From Micromonospora parathelypteridis (GTDB taxonomy: Bacteria > Actinomycetota > Actinomycetes > Mycobacteriales > Micromonosporaceae): a stretch of DNA of 64,000 nucleotides. Positions 1 to 9,162 of this stretch are shown here, in pieces. The position numbers were made by a program, and so were the translations under genes. The stretch is taken from positions 3,720,001-3,784,000 of the forward strand of contig NZ_JACHDP010000001.1 in NCBI RefSeq assembly GCF_014201145.1, in the 5' to 3' direction. Below the pieces are notes generated by a model. That model was not told the origin of the DNA, searched no databases, and saw only the letters and a list, made by a program, of their open reading frames with translations. How positions within the stretch are numbered: position 1 is the first letter of the stretch; each line of letters begins with the position of its first letter.

Positions 1-44
1 CGCTGACCAACGGGGCGGTCGCGGACGCGGCCACGCTGACCGGC

Positions 45-70
45 GGCGCGGTTGCGGGCGCAACCGCGCC
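45..70 (-). terminator. Hairpin downstream of eccD
   Basis: A 12-bp perfect inverted repeat (45-56 with 59-70) with a very tight centre lies just beyond the eccD stop codon, flanked by a further short complementary pair (accgg/ccggt). It has the form of a GC-rich intrinsic terminator for the leftward eccD transcript. No U-tract is evident, which is usual in this kind of genome. The first 40 bases show no start codon I can defend; they may belong to a neighbouring gene outside the window. Confidence 0.55.
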
Positions 71-93
71 GACCGGTGGGCGGTCAGGGGCGC

Positions 94-1491
94 TCAGGGC
101 CGGAGGTTGACGATCCAGCCGTACAGGCCGCAGACCCAGAAGGCGAGCGGGACCAGCGAGATGATGAGCAGGATCTCGGCGATGTCGAGCAACCGGCCCC
201 AGACCGGAGAGATGCGCTTGTCGGCGACGGACAGGCCGTAGATCAGGCTGATGACCGCGGCCAGCACCAGCCCGCCGAGGATCAGACCGAGCCGGACCTG
301 CAGCGACCCCCCGGCGAAGGTGCTCGCGGCGGCCAGGCCCAGCCCGACGGTGCCCGTCAGCAGCACGGGGGTGCGCTGGGCGCGGCCCAGCAGCGGTCGT
401 GCCCGGAGCAGCGACAGCAGGGCCAGCACCAGGCACAGCAGCACCGCCGCCAGGCGCCCGTCCAGGGCCAGCACGAGCTGCGCGCCGAGCACCAGCAGCG
501 AGACGGTCCACAGCAGGCCGGTCATGAACTGGTCGGCGCGTTCGCTGCGCTGGAGCACCTGCCGGCCGTCGACCGACTCGCTGTCGGTCTTCAGGTCCTC
601 CGGACCGGTCGGGATCGACGGCACCGGCAGTCTCGCCAACCGGTAGGCCGCCATCGGCAGCGCCGGCACCATGCCGAACGCGACCGCCGCCACCACCGCG
701 GCGGAGGCCGGCGCGTCGAGGCCGAAGAGCAGGCAGAGCAGCGCGCCGAACCCGGTCGCGGCCCCCACCCCGATCGCGGCGAAGAAGAGGGGGTACCGGT
801 CGCCGACCGCCAGCACGGCCACCGCCCCGGCGACCACGGCGGCGGTCGCCGCGAGCAGGACGTGCGGGCTGGCCAGTTCGGTCAGCGGCCGGTCGCCAGC
901 GAGGAGCAACAGGCCGCCGGTGGCGGCATACCCCAGGCCGACCAGGGCCAGCACCGCGCCGGTACGGCTGTCGCCGGCCGCCCGGGACAGCACCGCCGCG
1001 CCCACCAGCAGCGTCACCGCGACCAGCAGCGCCGCCAGCGCGCCGGGCAGGTGCGGCGGCCCGGCGAAGAGCGCGGCCAGCGCGCCGGCGCCGAGCGCCG
1101 CCGCCGCGAAGACCACCGCGAAGGACCGGGTCGCGCCGACCTGCCAGGCACCGGGGCGTTGGTTCGTCGCGGTGGCGACGGCATCCACCACGTCGTCGAA
1201 GACGATTTCCGGCGCTGCCGCCGACCGGGGGTTGAAGTAGAGCACCTCCCCGTCACGGACGCTGAGCTGCGCGGCGGTGCGCCCGCCGTCCAGGGGCGCG
1301 CCGCCCAACCGGGACAGAGCCCAGCCGCCGTGCCGCGCGCCCTCGTCGGCCATGTCCTCGCCGGCGTAGCGCAGCAGGGTGGGGAGCAGGTCGGCCATCG
1401 GGATGTCCGATGGCAGCGCCAGGTCCATTCGGGTACGTGGAGCCACGATGGTGATTCGGCTCAATCCGCCGGTCGCCGTCTTCGTCGCCAC
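94..1491 (-). CDS. eccD: Type VII secretion integral membrane protein EccD
   Basis: A 465-residue protein with the two-part EccD architecture. A soluble N-terminal ubiquitin-like (YukD) domain of about 100 residues is followed by about eleven hydrophobic helices running from roughly residue 120 to the C-terminus. EccD forms the membrane channel part of the ESX/type VII machine in the inner membrane. The GTG start has GGAGG five bases upstream. It is divergent from eccC across a 166-bp gap, and the rest of the ESX locus (eccC, two WXG100 substrates, mycosin) follows, so this is a real T7SS locus. eccB and eccE are not in the window and may lie to the left. Identification rests on fold pattern and context rather than a unique catalytic motif. 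Confidence 0.9.
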   Translation of the reverse strand: MATKTATGGLSRITIVAPRTRMDLALPSDIPMADLLPTLLRYAGEDMADEGARHGGWALSRLGGAPLDGGRTAAQLSVRDGEVLYFNPRSAAAPEIVFDDVVDAVATATNQRPGAWQVGATRSFAVVFAAAALGAGALAALFAGPPHLPGALAALLVAVTLLVGAAVLSRAAGDSRTGAVLALVGLGYAATGGLLLLAGDRPLTELASPHVLLAATAAVVAGAVAVLAVGDRYPLFFAAIGVGAATGFGALLCLLFGLDAPASAAVVAAVAFGMVPALPMAAYRLARLPVPSIPTGPEDLKTDSESVDGRQVLQRSERADQFMTGLLWTVSLLVLGAQLVLALDGRLAAVLLCLVLALLSLLRARPLLGRAQRTPVLLTGTVGLGLAAASTFAGGSLQVRLGLILGGLVLAAVISLIYGLSVADKRISPVWGRLLDIAEILLIISLVPLAFWVCGLYGWIVNLRP

Positions 1492-1657
1492 AGTGGCCTC
1501 CAGGTGTGCGTCTGTGATCGGCTGGCCGCGATGCCACGCTCCGGGTCCACCGCGCCCACGGCAGATTACCTACGATGACGGGCACGTACGATGCCCACCC
1601 GCGGGCTACGGTCCGCGGAGGCACGTCATCAAGGCCGCTTCTGGGGAGGAGACAGCC

Positions 1658-4600
1658 GTGAGCACGGTGGTGTTCCGCCGGCTTCCGCGTCAGCCGGGAC
1701 CGGCTCTACCGCGTGGTGAGGTGCTGCTGGAGTCGCCTCCTGAGCTGCCCGAGCCAACGCCCCGCGGGATGGGGCAGCTGCTCATGATCCTGCCGATGTT
1801 CTGCGGGGTCGGTGCGATGGCATTCCTCTACGCCGGCAAGGGCGGCGGGATGATGACGTACGTCGCGGGTGGTCTCTTCGGCGTCTCGATGCTCGGGATG
1901 GCGATCGGGTCACTGGCCAACAGCGGTGGCAAGGACAAGGCCGAGCTGAACGCCGAACGGCGCGACTACATGCGCTACCTGGCTCAGATGCGTAAGCGCA
2001 CCCGGCGCGCCGCCGAGCAGCAGCGGGCGTCGATGGCGTGGCGGCACCCGGAGCCCGACGCGCTCTGGTCGATCGCGGCATCCCGGCGACTCTGGGAGCG
2101 ACGGATCACCGAGGACGACTTCGGCGAGACGCGGATCGCGCTGGGCCCGCAGCGACTGGCGGTGGAGATCGTCCCGCCGGAGACGAAGCCGGTGGAGGAC
2201 CTGGAGCCGATGAGCGCGATCGCGCTCCGCCGGTTCGTCCGCGCGCACTCCACTGTGCCCGAGTTGCCGACCGCGTTGTCGCTGCGCGCGTTCAGCCGGG
2301 TGGTGCTGCGCGGCGACCGCGCGCCCGTGCTCGATTTGACCCGGGCGGCGCTCGGGCAGCTGGCGACCTTCCACGCCCCGGACGACCTCATGGTCGTGGT
2401 GGTCGCCGCACCCGACCGGCAGGGGTCCTGGGGCTGGGTGAAGTGGCTTCCACACGCCCACCACAGTGCCCGGACGGACGCCGCCGGTGCCCGCCGTCTG
2501 GTCTTCGCCAGTCTGGCCGAGGCCGAGGCGTCGCTCGCCAGTGAGCTGGGTGGACGACCTCGGTTCGCGCCCGAGGCCAAGCCGCTGACCACCGCCCCGC
2601 ACCTGGTCGTGGTGATCGACGGTGGCGAGATCTCGCCGACCTGCCAGCTGGTGGGTCCGGGGTTGCTCGGCACCACGGTGATCGACCTCTCCGGGACGGT
2701 GCCGCGCGACGCCGGGCGCTGGCTGCTCTGCCTCGATGTGGCTGACGGAAGCTCGCTCGACCTGGTCCGGGGCAGCACGTCGTCGCCGCTGGGGCGCCCC
2801 GACCAGCTCAGCGCCGAGGCGGCCGAGGGGCTGGCCCGGCAGATCGCCCCCTACCGGCTCTCCCAGCAGCAGACCAGCAGCGACGAGCCGCTGGCCCGCA
2901 GCATGGAACTGCCGGACCTGCTCGGCGTGGGTGACGCCGCGACGGTGGACGTACAGACCACCTGGCGCCCGCGCGGTCACCGGGACCGGTTGCGCATCCC
3001 GCTCGGTGTCGGCCCGGACGGCAACGTGGTCGAGCTCGACTTCAAGGAGTCGGCGCACGAGGGCATGGGCCCGCATGGTCTGGTGATCGGTGCTACCGGG
3101 TCCGGCAAGAGCGAGCTGCTCCGTACGGTGGTGGCCGCGTTGGCGGTGACCCACTCGTCGGAGGAGCTGAACTTCGTCCTGGTGGACTTCAAGGGCGGTG
3201 CGACGTTCGCCTCGCTGGAGGCGCTGCCGCACACCAGCGCGGTGATCACCAACCTGGCCGACGAGTTGCCGTTGGTCGACCGGATGCGCGACGCGCTCGC
3301 TGGGGAGATGGTGCGCCGGCAGGAGCTGCTGCGGGCGGCCGGCAACTACGTCTCCCGCTTCGAGTACGAGAAGGCCCGGGCGGCCGGCGAGCCGCTCGCC
3401 CCGATGCCCAGCCTGTTGATCATCTGTGACGAGTTCAGCGAGTTGCTCGCCGCCAAGCCCGACTTCATCGACCTGTTCGTGATGATCGGCCGGTTGGGTC
3501 GTTCGCTCGGCGTGCACCTGCTGCTGGCCAGCCAGCGGCTCGAAGAGGGCAAGCTGCGTGGCCTGGACACCCACCTGTCGTACCGGATCGGTCTGCGTAC
3601 CTTCTCCGCGGTGGAGAGCCGGATCGTGCTCGGTGTGCCGGACGCGTACGAGCTGCCGAACGCGCCGGGCCACGGCTACCTGAAGACCGACACCAGCACG
3701 ATGCTGCGGTTCCGGGCGGCGTACGTGTCGGGGGCGTACCGGGCACCGGGCCAGCAGGCCGCCACGTCGCAGGCGCTGGTGCAGCGTCGGATCGTGCCGT
3801 ACGGCCTCGACTTCATCGCGGCGCAGGTCCCGCAGGTGCCGGTGGTCACCGCTCCGGAGCCCGAGCAGCCGGCCGACGGCAAGGCCGTGGCGATGCTCGA
3901 CGTGCTGATCGACCAGCTCAAGGGGCGGGGCCGCCCGGCCCACCAGGTGTGGCTCCCGCCGCTGTCCGACCCGCCCGGCCTGGGCGAGCTGCTCGGCCCG
4001 CTGGCGGTCGACCCGACCTACGGGCTGTGCACCGCGTCCTGGCCTGGGCGTGGGCGGCTGACCGTGCCGGTCGGAGTGGTGGACCGCCCGTACGAGCAGC
4101 GCCGTGACCCGATGATGGTCGAGCTGGCCGGGGCCGGTGGCAACGTGGTCATCGTCGGCCGGTCGATGAGTGGCAAGAGCACGATGCTGCGTACGCTGCT
4201 CGCCTCGCTGTCGCTCACCCACACACCACGTGAGGTGCAGTTCTTCTGCCTGGACTTCGGCGGTGGCGCGCTGCGCAGCCTGGAGCGTCTGCCGCACATG
4301 GCCGGGGTGGCCGGTCGGCGGGACGTCGAGGCGGTTCGCCGGACGGTGGCTGAGGTGGTCGCCGTCCTGGACGACCGGGAGGCGCGCTTCGCCCAGCACG
4401 GCATCGACTCGGTGGCCAGCTACCGTCGTCGCCGAGCCGCGGGCGAGTTCGCTGACGACCCGTTCGGTGACGTGTTCCTGGTGGTGGATGGTTGGAACAC
4501 GCTGCGCCAGGAGTACGAGGAGCTGGAGCAGACCATCACCAACCTGGCAAACCGGGGTCTCGGCTTCGGCGTGCACGTGGTGATCACCGCCGTGCGGTGG

Positions 4601-5623
4601 GCGGAGATCCGGATCAACATGCGTGATCTGCTCGGCACCAAGTTGGAGCTGCGCCTCGGTGACGCGTCCGAGTCCGAGATCGACCGCCGGGCGGCGACGA
4701 ACGTGCCGGAGAAGTCGCCCGGTCGCGGCCTGACCCGGGACAAGCTGCACTTCCTCACCGCCATCTCGCGGCTCGATGGTCGTCGGGACATCGAGGACCT
4801 CAGCGAGGCGTCGGTGTCCCTGGCCGGGCATGTGGCGGCGAACTGGCCGGGCCGTCCAGCGCCGAAGGTGCGGCTGCTGCCGCGCCGGATGTCGGTGACC
4901 GAGCTGGCCCGGCTCATCGACCGGTCGGCACCCGGTCTGCCGGTCGGGGTCAACGAGTCGGCGCTCGCGCCGGTCTACCTGGACCTGGTCAACGAGCCGC
5001 ACCTGACGGTCTTCGGCGACGCCGAGTGTGGCAAGACGAACCTGCTGCGGCTGATCGCCAGGGGCATCACCGAGCGGTACACGCCAGCTCAGGCCCGGCT
5101 GGTGATCGCGGACTACCGACGTGGCCTGCTGGGGGCGGTGGAGGGGGATCACCTGCTCGACTACGCCCCGTCGAATCAGGCGTTCGCCCAGGGGCTCGGT
5201 TCGATTCGCAGCGCGTTGAACAACCGGTTGCCCGGCCCGGACGTGACCACCGCCCAGCTGCGCGATCGCAGCTGGTGGAAGGGCCCGGACCTGTACATCC
5301 TGGTGGACGACTACGACCTGGTGGCATCCGGTGGGAGCAACCCGCTCAGCGCTCTGCACGAGTTGTTGCCGCAGGCCCGCGACATCGGCCTGCACCTGAT
5401 CATCACGCGTCGGGTCGGTGGGGTCTCCCGGGCGCTCTACGAGCCGGTGCTGCAGCGGTTGCGCGAGTTGGACTCGCCGGGTCTGCTGATGTCCGGAAAC
5501 CGGGAGGAGGGCGCGGTCTTCGGTACGTTGCGACCGAGCCCGCAACCGCCCGGCCGGGGCACCCTGGTCCGCCGACGCGATGGCCAGCAACTGATCCAGA
5601 CCGCGTGGTCCGAGCCGTCCTGA
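1658..5623 (+). CDS. eccC: Type VII secretion ATPase EccC
   Basis: A 1321-residue FtsK/SpoIIIE-type motor that selects and drives WXG100 substrates through the ESX channel. Two membrane helices lie near residues 38-85. Three ATPase modules follow, with Walker A loops [10 protein letters not shown] (~478), GRSMSGKST (~834) and GDAECGKTN (~1120), and Walker B strands ending ICDEF, VVDGW and LVDDY. Only the first module keeps the canonical acidic pair DE, as is typical of EccC, where modules 2 and 3 are degenerate. I chose the GTG at 1658 because GGGGAGGAG sits just upstream and the N-terminus [14 protein letters not shown] is characteristic of the family; the frame is open further upstream but without a ribosome site. 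It is a single-polypeptide EccC, not split into Ca and Cb. A TACGAT hexamer occurs twice (1571 and 1587) and could be a -10 element. Confidence 0.96.
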   Translation: MSTVVFRRLPRQPGPALPRGEVLLESPPELPEPTPRGMGQLLMILPMFCGVGAMAFLYAGKGGGMMTYVAGGLFGVSMLGMAIGSLANSGGKDKAELNAERRDYMRYLAQMRKRTRRAAEQQRASMAWRHPEPDALWSIAASRRLWERRITEDDFGETRIALGPQRLAVEIVPPETKPVEDLEPMSAIALRRFVRAHSTVPELPTALSLRAFSRVVLRGDRAPVLDLTRAALGQLATFHAPDDLMVVVVAAPDRQGSWGWVKWLPHAHHSARTDAAGARRLVFASLAEAEASLASELGGRPRFAPEAKPLTTAPHLVVVIDGGEISPTCQLVGPGLLGTTVIDLSGTVPRDAGRWLLCLDVADGSSLDLVRGSTSSPLGRPDQLSAEAAEGLARQIAPYRLSQQQTSSDEPLARSMELPDLLGVGDAATVDVQTTWRPRGHRDRLRIPLGVGPDGNVVELDFKESAHEGMGPHGLVIGATGSGKSELLRTVVAALAVTHSSEELNFVLVDFKGGATFASLEALPHTSAVITNLADELPLVDRMRDALAGEMVRRQELLRAAGNYVSRFEYEKARAAGEPLAPMPSLLIICDEFSELLAAKPDFIDLFVMIGRLGRSLGVHLLLASQRLEEGKLRGLDTHLSYRIGLRTFSAVESRIVLGVPDAYELPNAPGHGYLKTDTSTMLRFRAAYVSGAYRAPGQQAATSQALVQRRIVPYGLDFIAAQVPQVPVVTAPEPEQPADGKAVAMLDVLIDQLKGRGRPAHQVWLPPLSDPPGLGELLGPLAVDPTYGLCTASWPGRGRLTVPVGVVDRPYEQRRDPMMVELAGAGGNVVIVGRSMSGKSTMLRTLLASLSLTHTPREVQFFCLDFGGGALRSLERLPHMAGVAGRRDVEAVRRTVAEVVAVLDDREARFAQHGIDSVASYRRRRAAGEFADDPFGDVFLVVDGWNTLRQEYEELEQTITNLANRGLGFGVHVVITAVRWAEIRINMRDLLGTKLELRLGDASESEIDRRAATNVPEKSPGRGLTRDKLHFLTAISRLDGRRDIEDLSEASVSLAGHVAANWPGRPAPKVRLLPRRMSVTELARLIDRSAPGLPVGVNESALAPVYLDLVNEPHLTVFGDAECGKTNLLRLIARGITERYTPAQARLVIADYRRGLLGAVEGDHLLDYAPSNQAFAQGLGSIRSALNNRLPGPDVTTAQLRDRSWWKGPDLYILVDDYDLVASGGSNPLSALHELLPQARDIGLHLIITRRVGGVSRALYEPVLQRLRELDSPGLLMSGNREEGAVFGTLRPSPQPPGRGTLVRRRDGQQLIQTAWSEPS

Positions 5624-5828
5624 GTGGGCTCGGTCGTTCGGTGGTGGTGGCGGACCATCTCGGTCCGATTCACCACTATCCATCGAACGCCACCGGTCAG
5701 GGCTGCGAAGGCTCGACAGGTTCCGCTACGGTCTTCTCAGGAGTGTCCGTCGGTGGGGTGTTGGTGCCTTGCCGCGGGGGAGGGGTGCGGCAAAGCCGCC
5801 ACCACAACATGACGGAAGGGTGTGAAGC

Positions 5829-6137
5829 ATGGCGTTCGAGGTCGAAGCTGCGACTCTACATACCGCCGCGAGTGACGTGCGGTCCACGCGCAGCGAGGTC
5901 GACGGCGAGCTCAAGAAGCTGTGGAACGTGGTCGACGACCTGGCCATGGCGTGGAAGGGTCAGGCGTCCACGGGCTTCCAGTCGTTGATGACGCGCTGGA
6001 ACGAGGACACGGTCAAACTGCTGACGGCGATGGACAACATCGCTGACCTGCTCGACCAGTCGGGTACGACGCACCAGGTCAACGACGAAGAGCAGCAGCA
6101 GATGCTGGACAAGTTCCACTCTGCTCTCAACCCGTGA
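5829..6137 (+). CDS. WXG100 family type VII secretion target (first of pair)
   Basis: A 102-residue, all-helical protein with W42-K43-G44 in the hairpin turn, the WXG signature. It has the usual ESAT-6/CFP-10 size and lies immediately upstream of a second WXG100 gene, 25 bp apart, as expected for an obligate heterodimer. No YxxxD/E secretion motif is visible in its C-terminus, so its partner probably carries the export signal. A 205-bp leader separates it from eccC, so it may have its own promoter. It corresponds in position to esxB/CFP-10-like genes, but orthology is not proven here. Confidence 0.93.
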   Translation: MAFEVEAATLHTAASDVRSTRSEVDGELKKLWNVVDDLAMAWKGQASTGFQSLMTRWNEDTVKLLTAMDNIADLLDQSGTTHQVNDEEQQQMLDKFHSALNP

Positions 6138-6162
6138 TCCGCAGCCAGCAGAGGAGGAAATC

Positions 6163-6471
6163 GTGACGATCAAAGTTGACTACGCTGTCCTCGAGAGCAG
6201 CAACCAGCAGATGCAGGCCATCTCGAAGACCCTCGAGGAGAAGCTCGACACGCTGCGGTCGATGCTGTCCAAGCTCCAGTGGGACGGCGAGGACCGGGTT
6301 GCCTACGAGCAGCACCAGGCAAAGTGGGACACGGCGGTCCGGGACATCAACCGGATCCTGAACGAGATCGGCGGCGCCGTCGGCATCGCCCGCGAAAACT
6401 ACCTCAGCACCGAGATGAGCAACTCCAAGGTGTGGGATGGCGGCGGCGGTCGTCCCGGCCGTATCGGCTGA
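6163..6471 (+). CDS. WXG100 family type VII secretion target (second of pair)
   Basis: A 102-residue helical-hairpin protein with W40-D41-G42 as the WXG turn. A C-terminal Y80-L-S-T-E84 matches the general YxxxD/E type VII export signal, followed by a flexible Gly-rich tail (GGGGRPG). GAGGAGG lies just upstream of the GTG start. It is predicted to dimerise with the preceding WXG100 protein and be exported by EccC/EccD. A strong hairpin follows, ending the transcript before the convergent mycosin gene. Confidence 0.93.
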   Translation: MTIKVDYAVLESSNQQMQAISKTLEEKLDTLRSMLSKLQWDGEDRVAYEQHQAKWDTAVRDINRILNEIGGAVGIARENYLSTEMSNSKVWDGGGGRPGRIG

Positions 6472-6506
6472 CCAGCACCGCCGAGCAGGCTGAGGTGTTT
6501 GCCGTT

Positions 6507-6541
6507 GCGGCTCCGGTCCGGTTCACCCGGGCCGGAGCCGC
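6507..6541. terminator. Bidirectional terminator between esx pair and mycP
   Basis: A 15-bp stem (6507-6521 with 6527-6541, one G-U pair) with a TTCAC loop sits between the convergent WXG100 and mycosin genes. It is symmetrical, so it can serve both strands. Confidence 0.8.
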
Positions 6542-6570
6542 ATCGCGTTTGGGCGTCACCGCGGCAAAGG

Positions 6571-7779
6571 TCAGCCGGCAGCCGGTGAGTCGGTGCGTCG
6601 GCCAGGGCGCCAGCCACGCTGGCGGCCCCGGGCCACGATCGGTCGTGCGATCAGCAGCAGCACGGTGAGCAGCCCGCCGACGGCCGCCGCCCAGATCGCG
6701 GCAGGGCGTTGCCAGCCCAGTGGGTCGTCGCGCACGACGGGTGCGGGGATCGCGCCGGCAGGCGGGTTCTCCCGGGTGCCCAGCAGGCTCGACACCGCCC
6801 GGTACGGGTTGACCACGCCGTAACCGATGTCGGCGTTGTGGCCCTTCGGAGGGTTGTCGGCCGTGCGTTCCATCCGTTCGGCGACCTCCCGCGGGCCGAG
6901 ATCCGGATAGGCGGCCCGGACGAGCGCGGCCACCCCCGAGACGTACGCGGCCGCAAAGCTGGTGCCACCGGTCGGCTCAGCGCGGTAGCCGGGCCCCTGG
7001 GGTGCCGGCCCGATGATGTTCAGCCCCGGTGCGGCGATGTCGACGTAGTCGCCGCTGATCGAGCTGCCCACGTGGCCGCCCTGCTCGTCCACCCCACCGA
7101 CGGCGATCACCCCGGGGTACGCGGCCGGGTACCCCGGCCTGTTCTGCTGATCCTCCGTCCGGTTGCCAGCGGCAGCGACCAGCACCACCCCCTTGGCCAG
7201 CGCACGGTCGACGGCCGCTGTCAGTTCGGGGAGGGGAATTGTGGTCAGCGACAGGTTGATCACGTCGGCCCCCTGCTCGACCGCCCAGTCGATCGCCGCC
7301 GCGATCTCCACGGGAAGCCGCAGGTCCGTGGTGTCCTTGAGGCTCGGCAGAACCCGGATCGGCAGGATGCGGGCAGCCGGGGCGACGCCGCTGAACGGGA
7401 CGCCCGTGCCCTCCCGGCCGGCGATGATGCCGGCGATCATCGTGCCGTGCCCGACCAGGTCGCACTGGCCGTGGTTGGCCGGCAGGTCGTTGAAGTCGCG
7501 CCCCTGCAGCACCTGGCCGGCGAGGAGCGGGTGAGTGGCGGAGACCCCGGAGTCGATCACCGCGACCGTCACTCCGGCGCCCCGGGACAGCGGCCACGCC
7601 GAGGACGGCTCCAGCCGGCGCAACCCCCACGGCATCGCGGTCAGGCCCTCCTCGCCGGTTGGGCCGCAGCTGGGCGGTGCAGCCCTCGCCGGGGCGGGTG
7701 CCACCAGGGCTGCGCCGAGCAGAGCCGCCAGGGCTCCACTGAGGACGCCGCGGGTGGCACGGCCGGTATTGCGGAACAT
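6571..7779 (-). CDS. mycP: Type VII secretion-associated serine protease mycosin (MycP)
   Basis: A membrane-anchored S8 subtilisin-like protease, about 402 residues. A signal peptide (positive start, hydrophobic core, ending APARAA) is followed by the catalytic triad in AVIDSG (Asp), GHGTMIAG (His) and GGTSFAAA (Ser), then a C-terminal membrane helix and a basic cytoplasmic tail. This is the mycosin layout. Mycosins are essential for ESX function and process substrates. I place the start at the ATG that opens the signal peptide. An in-frame GTG at 7812 adds 11 residues and has TAATCT seven bases upstream, so a leaderless longer form is possible. Its location in the ESX locus supports the call. 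Confidence 0.93.
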   Translation of the reverse strand: MFRNTGRATRGVLSGALAALLGAALVAPAPARAAPPSCGPTGEEGLTAMPWGLRRLEPSSAWPLSRGAGVTVAVIDSGVSATHPLLAGQVLQGRDFNDLPANHGQCDLVGHGTMIAGIIAGREGTGVPFSGVAPAARILPIRVLPSLKDTTDLRLPVEIAAAIDWAVEQGADVINLSLTTIPLPELTAAVDRALAKGVVLVAAAGNRTEDQQNRPGYPAAYPGVIAVGGVDEQGGHVGSSISGDYVDIAAPGLNIIGPAPQGPGYRAEPTGGTSFAAAYVSGVAALVRAAYPDLGPREVAERMERTADNPPKGHNADIGYGVVNPYRAVSSLLGTRENPPAGAIPAPVVRDDPLGWQRPAAIWAAAVGGLLTVLLLIARPIVARGRQRGWRPGRRTDSPAAG

Positions 7780-7864
7780 GTTGGTCGCGCTCAACGGCGG
7801 GCATTCGCGCACCCGCAGAGATTACCGCTGTGACCCGTCGGACAGCGGCCCGGCGATGAGGGGG

Positions 7865-8200
7865 TCAGGCCCGAGGGCTGACCTTCGTGGCGGGTGTCGC
7901 GGCGAACAGCGCGAGCAGGTCGCCGACCTCGCGGTCGGCCTCGGCGGGGTGCCGGAACCGGCCGGCCGGGTTGAGGGTGTATTCGTTGCGTCGCCCGACG
8001 CGGGTGCGGTGCAGGTACCCGCCCGCCTCCAGGTCGGCGACGATCGCCTGCGCGGCCCGTTCGGTCACGCCGACCTCGGCCGCGACATCGCGCAGCCGGG
8101 CGGTGGGGTCGCGGGCGATGGCCAGCAGGACGTGCCCGTGGTTGGTGAGGAAGGTCCAGTTCCGCCCGCCGCCGGTGTCGCCCGTCGCAGTGCTCGCCAT
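7865..8200 (-). CDS. Winged-helix transcriptional regulator
   Basis: A 111-residue protein consisting almost entirely of a winged helix-turn-helix. The recognition region reads LRDVAAEVGVTERAAQAIV, and the wing is HRTRVGRRNEYTL. This type belongs to the broad MarR/ArsR-like group of small wHTH proteins found in actinomycetes. GGAGAGG precedes the ATG. No ligand-binding domain is present, so the signal is unknown. It is divergent from a carbonic anhydrase gene, and an inverted repeat lies in the gap between them, so regulation of itself and of the carbonic anhydrase is a reasonable inference. Confidence 0.82.
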   Translation of the reverse strand: MASTATGDTGGGRNWTFLTNHGHVLLAIARDPTARLRDVAAEVGVTERAAQAIVADLEAGGYLHRTRVGRRNEYTLNPAGRFRHPAEADREVGDLLALFAATPATKVSPRA

Positions 8201-8251
8201 GGTGTGACCGCCTCTCCGGGTGCGTCGCCCAGGTTCGACCGGGGAGTCAAC

Positions 8252-8275
8252 GTATGAAATCTATATCACGCATAC
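8252..8275. promoter_or_regulatory. Inverted repeat in divergent gap (candidate operator)
   Basis: GTATG at 8252-8256 and CATAC at 8271-8275 form an inverted repeat around an AT-rich centre (AAATCTATATCA). This is the only AT-rich stretch between the winged-helix gene and the carbonic anhydrase gene. It may be the binding site of the divergently encoded regulator. The function is inferred from position and symmetry only. Confidence 0.4.
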
Positions 8276-8385
8276 CTTGACGCAACTTACGGTGCGTGTG
8301 ACGGTGGAGCCCGAGCCAGCGCCCGCCGCCGGCCCGGCCGAAGAGCCGGTTGACCAGGTCAGATGCGTGGAGACGAGGTGCGGGG

Positions 8386-9105
8386 ATGAGTCGTCCCGGA
8401 ACGCCCGGCGGGCAGCCGGGTCCGCAGCGGAGCGCCGACGGGGCGTCCGCAACCAGCGAGCCGGCCCGGGCGTACGCGGAGTTGACCGCCGGAAACCGGC
8501 GCTTCGTCAGCGGCGCCCCACGCCATCCCAATCAGGACGCCGGGCACCGGGCCGCCGTGGCCGACGGACAGCACCCCTTCGCGGTGATCGTCGGCTGCTC
8601 CGACTCCCGCCTGGCCGCCGAGATCATCTTTGACCGAGGGCTCGGCGACCTGTTCGTGGTCCGCACGGCAGGGCACACCGCCGGCCCGGAGGTGCTTGGC
8701 AGCGTGGAGTACGCGGTGACCGTGCTCGGCACTCCGCTGGTGGTGGTGCTCGGCCACGACTCGTGCGGCGCCGTCCAGGCGGCGCGTGAGTCCGCCGCTA
8801 CCGGCACTCAACCTCGCGGGCACCTGCGCGCGGTGGTCGACGCCGTGCTGCCCAGCCTGCACCGGGCCGAGGCCGAGGGCGTGGACGACATCGACGGGAT
8901 CGTCGACATCCACATCGCGCAGACCGTCGAGACGCTGCTCGGGCAGTCGCCCGTGCTGGCCGAGGAGGTGGCGCAGGGTCGGTGCGCGGTGGTGGGGGTG
9001 TCATATCGGCTCGCCGCCGGAGTGGTGCGCCCGGTGGCCGCGGTGCCGGCCGGCCTCACGGCGCTCGACGTGCCGAACGTGTCGACCGGTCCGGCCGCCG
9101 CGTGA
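8386..9105 (+). CDS. Beta-class carbonic anhydrase
   Basis: A 239-residue beta carbonic anhydrase that interconverts CO2 and bicarbonate. All zinc-site residues are present: C71-S-D73-S-R75, then H124 and C127 in GHDSCGA. Asp73/Arg75 form the conserved catalytic dyad. The first ~30 residues are a low-complexity Gly/Pro/Ser extension with no signal peptide. I chose the ATG at 8386 because GAGGTG lies upstream; a TTG twelve codons earlier is less likely. It is cytoplasmic. Its neighbour is a divergent winged-helix regulator. Confidence 0.94.
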   Translation: MSRPGTPGGQPGPQRSADGASATSEPARAYAELTAGNRRFVSGAPRHPNQDAGHRAAVADGQHPFAVIVGCSDSRLAAEIIFDRGLGDLFVVRTAGHTAGPEVLGSVEYAVTVLGTPLVVVLGHDSCGAVQAARESAATGTQPRGHLRAVVDAVLPSLHRAEAEGVDDIDGIVDIHIAQTVETLLGQSPVLAEEVAQGRCAVVGVSYRLAAGVVRPVAAVPAGLTALDVPNVSTGPAAA

Positions 9106-9111
9106 CGTGAG

Positions 9112-9144
9112 GAGGGCCGCTCCGCGCAACGCGGAACGGCCCTC
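9112..9144. terminator. Bidirectional terminator
   Basis: A long stem (GAGGGCCG-c-TCCGCG, loop CAA, CGCGGA-a-CGGCCCTC) with a single internal mismatch lies between the convergent carbonic anhydrase and cell-wall hydrolase genes. Confidence 0.85.
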
Positions 9145-9162
9145 GACGCAAGATCCTGCGGG

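Noticed and set aside
1..93. End or start of another gene left of eccD
   Set aside because: One minus-strand frame is open with an Ala/Pro/Val-rich translation but has no start codon or ribosome site in view; not enough sequence to support a gene.
1910..5683. Long open frame antisense to eccC
   Set aside because: Low-complexity His/Arg/Gln-rich translation without domain; eccC on the sense strand explains the region.
5624..5828. Small gene between eccC and the WXG100 pair
   Set aside because: Short open frames there lack ribosome sites and resemble no known ESX component; it reads as a leader region.
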